From Pseudomonadota bacterium (lineage in GTDB: Bacteria > Pseudomonadota > Gammaproteobacteria > Steroidobacterales > Steroidobacteraceae), in the NCBI GenBank assembly GCA_021843755.1, contig JAKBWB010000014.1, positions 1-64,000 of the forward strand: 64,000 bases of DNA. The letters are read 5' to 3'. Positions 59,974 to 64,000 of the stretch are shown here, piece by piece. The notes under the pieces are model-generated. The model was given only the letters and a program-made list of their open reading frames with translations, made no database searches and was not told the DNA's origin. How positions within the stretch are numbered: position 1 is the first letter of the stretch; each line of letters begins with the position of its first letter. Position numbers and translations under genes: made by a program.

Positions 59974-61818
59974 TTGTGCATCCGCCGCCAGCCGTGGAAC
60001 CTCGTGGACGCCACCGATACCTCGCATCCCGATTATTACCATCGAGTGGTCGATTGTCAGTGGGCTTGTCCGGCGCACACGGATGTTCCCGAATACATCC
60101 GTCTCATCGCCCAGGGCCTGTTCACCGAGGCCTATCTTCTCAATCGTCAATCCAACGTCTTTCCCGCCATTCTCGGCCGGGTGTGTGACCGACCGTGCGA
60201 GCCGGCCTGCCGGCGCGGCCGAATCGAGAGCAAGCCGGTGGCCATCTGCCGGCTCAAGCGCGTGGCGGCGGACAATCGCGGCGACATCACCGGGCGGCTG
60301 CCGCCCGTGCCGCGCCTGAAGAACGGCAAGCGCATCGCCTGCATCGGTGCCGGCTGCGCCTCGCTCACGGTGGCCAACGATCTGCTGCCGCTCGGCTACG
60401 AGGTGACGATCTTCGAGCAGAACGATCGGCCCGGCGGGCTGATGCGCAGCAACATCCCGGCGTTCCGGCTGCCGGAGCCGGTGCTCGATGAGGAGATCGG
60501 GATGATCCTCGGGATGGGGGTAGAGCTGCGCCTCGGTGAGCGTATCGACAGCCTCCGTGCCCTGATCGAGACCGGGCGCTTCGATGCGGTGTTCGTCGGC
60601 TCGGGCGCGCCGAAAGGCAAGGAGCTGCGTTTGCCGGGACGCGACGAGGCCGCGGCCAACGTGCACATCGGCATCAGCTGGCTCGAGTCGGTCGCCTTCG
60701 GACACGTCGATCGCATCGGCGAGCGGGTACTCATCATCGGCGTCGGCAACACGGCGATGGACTGTTGCCGCACCAGCCTGCGGCTCGGGGCCCGGACGGT
60801 GCGGGTCATCGCGCGCAAGCCGCGCGGCTTCTTCAAGGCCTCGCCCTGGGAGCTGGAGGACGCCGAAGAGGAAAACGTCGAGATCCTCGTCAACCGCTCG
60901 CCGAAGGCGTTCGTCATCGATAACGGCCGCCTGGCGGGCATGCGCTTCGAGTGCATGGAATACGAGCTGGACGCGCGCGGACGCATCGTCGCGGAGCGGG
61001 TCGCCGGCGAGCAGTTCCTCCCGGCCGACGACGTGATCCTCGCGATCGGCCAGGAGAACGCCTTCCCGTGGATCGAGCGCGACATCGGCATCGCGTTCGA
61101 CAAATGGAACGTCCCGGTCGTCGACGCGACGACGTTTCAGTCCACGCGTCCCGGCGTTTTCTTCGGCGGCGATGCGGCGTTCGGACCGAAGAACATCATC
61201 TGGGCCGTGGAGCACGGCCATCAGGCGGCGATCTCGATTCACCGCCATTGCCAGGGCGAGCCGCTCACCGAGCGCCTCTCTCCCGGGGTCAACCTGCAGA
61301 GCCGCAAGATGGGCATGCACGAGTGGGCCTATGCGAACGACTACGCGCCGATCGAGCGCCGGCTGATGCCGCACGTATCGTTGAAGGAGCGGTTCAAGAA
61401 GCTGAATATCGAGGTGGAGCTCGGCTTCAGCGCCGCGCAGGCCGCCGAGGAGGTGCAGCGCTGCCTCAACTGCGACGTGCAGACGGTGTTCAGCGCGAAG
61501 CTGTGCATCGAATGCGACGCCTGCATCGACATCTGTCCGGTCGATTGCCTGACGATCACGAGCAACGGCACGGAAGCCGAGCTGCGCGCGCACCTGAAGG
61601 CTCCCGCGGAGAATCTCGCGCAGCCGCTGTACGTGTCGGCGGCGCTGCCGCAGACCGGCCGGGTGATGGTCAAGGACGAGGACCTGTGCGTGCACTGCGG
61701 GCTGTGCGCCGAGCGCTGCCCCACCGCCGCCTGGGACATGCAGAAATCCCTCCTTCATTGGCCGCATGCCGAGGACGAGGCCCGCGCGCTCGAGCAGCGC
61801 AAGCCCAAGATCGCCTGA
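59974..61818 (+). CDS. NAD(P)-linked flavoprotein with two ferredoxin clusters, partner of 2-oxoacid:ferredoxin oxidoreductase
   Basis: About 614 residues. N-terminal GltD-like iron-sulfur domain (DCQWACPAHTDVPEYI, ...RVCDRPCEPACRRG), FAD site IACIGAGCASLTVANDLLPLGY, NAD(P) site VLIIGVGNTAMDCCRTSLRLGA, then a C-terminal 2x[4Fe-4S] domain: CIECDACIDICPVDC and CVHCGLCAERCPTAAW. It probably moves electrons between reduced ferredoxin clusters and NAD(P). Similar proteins accompany KorAB in Thauera. TTG at 59974 retains the PWNLVD segment; GTG 60004 is the alternative start. The next gene begins 192 bases later. Confidence 0.87.
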   Translation: MCIRRQPWNLVDATDTSHPDYYHRVVDCQWACPAHTDVPEYIRLIAQGLFTEAYLLNRQSNVFPAILGRVCDRPCEPACRRGRIESKPVAICRLKRVAADNRGDITGRLPPVPRLKNGKRIACIGAGCASLTVANDLLPLGYEVTIFEQNDRPGGLMRSNIPAFRLPEPVLDEEIGMILGMGVELRLGERIDSLRALIETGRFDAVFVGSGAPKGKELRLPGRDEAAANVHIGISWLESVAFGHVDRIGERVLIIGVGNTAMDCCRTSLRLGARTVRVIARKPRGFFKASPWELEDAEEENVEILVNRSPKAFVIDNGRLAGMRFECMEYELDARGRIVAERVAGEQFLPADDVILAIGQENAFPWIERDIGIAFDKWNVPVVDATTFQSTRPGVFFGGDAAFGPKNIIWAVEHGHQAAISIHRHCQGEPLTERLSPGVNLQSRKMGMHEWAYANDYAPIERRLMPHVSLKERFKKLNIEVELGFSAAQAAEEVQRCLNCDVQTVFSAKLCIECDACIDICPVDCLTITSNGTEAELRAHLKAPAENLAQPLYVSAALPQTGRVMVKDEDLCVHCGLCAERCPTAAWDMQKSLLHWPHAEDEARALEQRKPKIA

Positions 61819-62010
61819 CCCCGCCATCGTGGAGCCACCATCGGCAACAGCCACGGCCCCCCCGTGCTCGCCCGCCCAGGGTCGCGCCGCGATCGCTGTC
61901 TGCCCGGGACGCCGTCCACGGACGCCTGGGCCGAAGCGGCGTGGGAAATTCCGACCCCAGCGGCCCGTCTCACACCCGATGCACCCTTCCTCAATGACTT
62001 GCCAAGCGCC

Positions 62011-63939
62011 ATGACAACCGCCAACCGCGTCAATGATTTCACCATCAAGATCGCCACGGTCAACGGCACCGGCTCGGCGAGTGCCAACACGCTGCTGATG
62101 AAGTCGATCTTCCGCAGCGGCGTGCCGGTGATGGGCAAGAACTTCTTTCCGTCGAATATCCAGGGGTTGCCGACCTGGTACGAGATTCGTGTCTCGCGGG
62201 ACGGGCACGTGGCCCGCTCCGGCACGGTGGAGCTGATGGTGGCGCTCAATCCCGAGACCTACGCGCGCGACGTGCGCGAACTCGCCCCGGGCGGCTACCT
62301 GCTGTACGACTCCACCTGGCCGCGCCCGGTGCTGCTGTCGCGCGCCGACATCACCGTGATCGGCGTGCCGCTGGCGAAGCTGTGCAACGAGAACTTCACC
62401 GGCGTGCGCACCCGCATCCTGATGAAGAACATCTGCTACGCGGGCGCACTCGCGGCGCTGCTGAACCTCGACGTCGAGCGGATCCGCGATCTGCTCGGCG
62501 AGACCTACGGGCGCAAGCCGCAGCTGCTCGAAAGCAACATGAAGGCCATCACGTTGGGCTTCGAGTACACGCGCGCGCATTTCCCCTGCCCGCTGCCACT
62601 GTCGGTCGAGCGGATGGATCGCACCGCCGGGCACATCATGATCGACGGCAACACGGCGGCTGCGCTCGGGTGTGTGTTCGCCGGCGCAACCGTCGCGGCG
62701 TGGTATCCCATCACGCCCTCGACGTCGCTGATGGACGCCTTCAAGCGTTTCTGCGAGCGCCTGCGCATCGACCCGGACACCGGCGCAAAGCGCTTCGCGT
62801 TCATCCAGGCGGAGGATGAGCTGGCCGCGATCGGCATGGTGCTTGGCGCCGCATGGAACGGCGCGCGCGCCTTCACCGCGACCTCGGGGCCCGGCATCTC
62901 GCTGATGAACGAGTTTCTCGGCCTGGCGTACTACGCCGAGGTGCCGGCGGTGGTGTTCGATATCCAGCGCGTGGGGCCTTCCACCGGTATGCCGACGCGC
63001 ACGCAGCAGGGCGATCTGTTGTCCTGCGCCTACGCCTCGCACGGGGATACGCGCCACATCTGTCTGTATCCCGCCGACCCCGGGGAGTGCTTTGAAATGG
63101 CGGTCGAGGCATTCGATCTGGCCGAGCGGCTGCAGACCCCGGTGCTGGTCGTGTCCGACCTCGACATCGGCATGAACGATTGGATGGTCCGCGAGTTCCA
63201 GTGGGACGACGCCTACCGGCCCGATCGCGGCAAGGTGATGACCCTCGAGCAGATCGAGTCGCTGGAGAAGTTTCACCGCTACCTCGACCCGGACGGTGAT
63301 GGCATTCCCTGGCGCACGCTTCCGGGCGTGCACCCCAAGGCGGCCTATTTCACGCGCGGCTCCGGCCACAACCAGTTCGGCGCGTACACCGAGGACGCCG
63401 CGGAGTACCAACAGGTCCTCGACCGGCTGTTGAGAAAATGGCAGACCGCCAGGCAGCGCGTGCCGCGCGCGCTGATCGACGGCGAGGGGAGCGAGATCGG
63501 CATCGTGTCGATCGGCAGCGGCGACAGTGCGGTGCGCGAGGCGCTGGCGTTGCTGCGTGCGCAGGGCGTCGCGATCGACTATCTGCGGGTGCGGGCGTTC
63601 CCATTCGGCGAGGAGGTCGAGCGGTTCCTCGCCGGCCACCGGCAGGTGTTCGTTGCCGAGCAGAACCGCGACGCGCAGTTGCGCTCCCTTTTGACGCTGG
63701 AGACGGCGGTCGAGAAGGCCAAGCTGAGATCCCTGCTGCACTACAGCGGCTTGCCCGTGAGTTCGCGGTTCATTGTCGATGGCGTCCTCGCCGAGGTGCG
63801 TGGCCCGGCGGGGGCAAATCACGATCGCCGCGATCGGCCGGCCCCGGAGGGCCGGGCCGGATCGGATGCCGCGGCAGAGGCGGCCGCGATGCCCGGACGC
63901 GAAGCCCCCTCGCCCGCGCAAGCCACGACCACCGTCTGA
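62011..63939 (+). CDS. korA: 2-oxoacid:ferredoxin oxidoreductase, alpha (fused gamma-alpha) subunit
   Basis: 642 residues from ATG 62011. Gamma domain first (IKIATVNGTGSASANTLLMKSIFRSGVPVMGKNFFPSNIQG), then the alpha pyrimidine-binding domain (IDGNTAAALGCVFAGATVAAWYPITPSTSLMDAF, AEDELAAIGMVLGAAWNGARAFTATSGPGISLM), the KorA arrangement. It oxidatively decarboxylates 2-oxoglutarate or a related 2-oxoacid with CoA and TPP, giving reduced ferredoxin. The tail after residue 600 is a low-complexity Ala/Pro/Arg stretch. The beta subunit starts 14 bases later. A GTG at 61864 is in frame but adds non-family sequence. Confidence 0.9.
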   Translation: MTTANRVNDFTIKIATVNGTGSASANTLLMKSIFRSGVPVMGKNFFPSNIQGLPTWYEIRVSRDGHVARSGTVELMVALNPETYARDVRELAPGGYLLYDSTWPRPVLLSRADITVIGVPLAKLCNENFTGVRTRILMKNICYAGALAALLNLDVERIRDLLGETYGRKPQLLESNMKAITLGFEYTRAHFPCPLPLSVERMDRTAGHIMIDGNTAAALGCVFAGATVAAWYPITPSTSLMDAFKRFCERLRIDPDTGAKRFAFIQAEDELAAIGMVLGAAWNGARAFTATSGPGISLMNEFLGLAYYAEVPAVVFDIQRVGPSTGMPTRTQQGDLLSCAYASHGDTRHICLYPADPGECFEMAVEAFDLAERLQTPVLVVSDLDIGMNDWMVREFQWDDAYRPDRGKVMTLEQIESLEKFHRYLDPDGDGIPWRTLPGVHPKAAYFTRGSGHNQFGAYTEDAAEYQQVLDRLLRKWQTARQRVPRALIDGEGSEIGIVSIGSGDSAVREALALLRAQGVAIDYLRVRAFPFGEEVERFLAGHRQVFVAEQNRDAQLRSLLTLETAVEKAKLRSLLHYSGLPVSSRFIVDGVLAEVRGPAGANHDRRDRPAPEGRAGSDAAAEAAAMPGREAPSPAQATTTV

Positions 63940-63953
63940 AGCCGGAACCCACC

Positions 63954-64000
63954 ATGACCTTCATCGCCAAGCCCAAAGTCACCCACCCGTCACTGCCGCA
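63954..64000 (+). CDS. korB: 2-oxoacid:ferredoxin oxidoreductase, beta subunit (5' fragment)
   Basis: Only the first 15 codons are in the window: MTFIAKPKVTHPSLP. This short, lysine/proline-rich opening is what KorB-type TPP-binding beta subunits start with, and the position directly after korA supports it. The cofactor-binding part lies beyond the window end, so identity rests on context. Confidence 0.65.
   Translation, partial: MTFIAKPKVTHPSLP

Noticed and set aside
59968-63921. Open frame of about 1300 codons antisense to the kor operon
   Set aside because: Same shadow effect; the plus strand carries clear catalytic and iron-sulfur motifs throughout.
1-64000. CRISPR arrays, insertion sequences, prophage or rRNA genes
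   Set aside because: No regularly spaced repeats, transposase, phage or rRNA sequence was seen on either strand.

Overview
The window is GC-rich (close to 70% by eye), densely coded chromosomal DNA from a gammaproteobacterium. The evidence is gene order: argH-algZ-algR, dapF-DUF484-xerC followed by hslVU, ubiE-ubiJ-ubiB, tamA-tamB, ubiK-comM next to amtB, and polA/engB next to dsbA. The mix fits the Xanthomonadales/Nevskiales/Steroidobacterales side of the class, but I cannot name a genus. No gene-free stretch exceeds about 300 bases, and there is no rRNA, CRISPR array, transposase or integrase.

Layout. 1-10642: catabolic island with the end of an FMN 2-hydroxyacid dehydrogenase, a GAF-GGDEF diguanylate cyclase, a GlcD-type FAD oxidase, a GntR/FCD regulator, an FHS-type sugar symporter, an AraD1-type dehydratase, two aldehyde dehydrogenases and a XylB-like aldose dehydrogenase. 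Together these look like a non-phosphorylating sugar-acid route to 2-oxoglutarate; the lactonase and aldonate dehydratase are not in view. 10791-15866: pyruvate carboxylase with an MFS transporter. 15928-19938: isoaspartyl peptidase, an unknown protein, a solitary FlhC-like regulator, NudC and an NRDE protein. 20025-25679: tamA-tamB. 25764-33948: an eight-gene arginine operon (argR, argG, DUF1611, argC, argD, argF', argB, argH) behind a good ARG-box pair, followed by algZ-algR. 35959-40466: dapF, DUF484, xerC, hslV, hslU. 40485-47708: two DsbA-like proteins, a cytochrome c4 remnant, engB, a small-RNA candidate, a succinate-semialdehyde dehydrogenase, polA and lptM. 47705-52068: thioesterase, maiA, a beta-hydroxyacid dehydrogenase, a DUF4124 protein and a sigma-54-driven amtB. 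52307-55969: ubiK, comM, a broken cytochrome c5 gene, tRNA-Arg(CCG) with an att-like 80-bp duplication, and a DUF481 protein. 55957-59680: glutathione transferase and ubiquinone genes. 59828-64000: a structured RNA or attenuator, then a 2-oxoacid:ferredoxin oxidoreductase operon cut by the window end.

The most unusual part is the arginine operon. Its transcarbamylase looks like an N-succinylornithine (Bacteroidetes-type) enzyme rather than ArgF. ArgA and ArgE are missing, and a DUF1611 protein lies between argG and argC. DUF1611 has a characterised member (DgcN) that N-acetylates D-glutamate, so this gene is a candidate for the missing N-acylglutamate synthase. Two other clusters deserve attention: a minus-strand terminator-ended RNA with a 28-codon ORF in the polA-engB neighbourhood (the Spot 42/ErsA locus), and two independently decayed c-type cytochrome genes.
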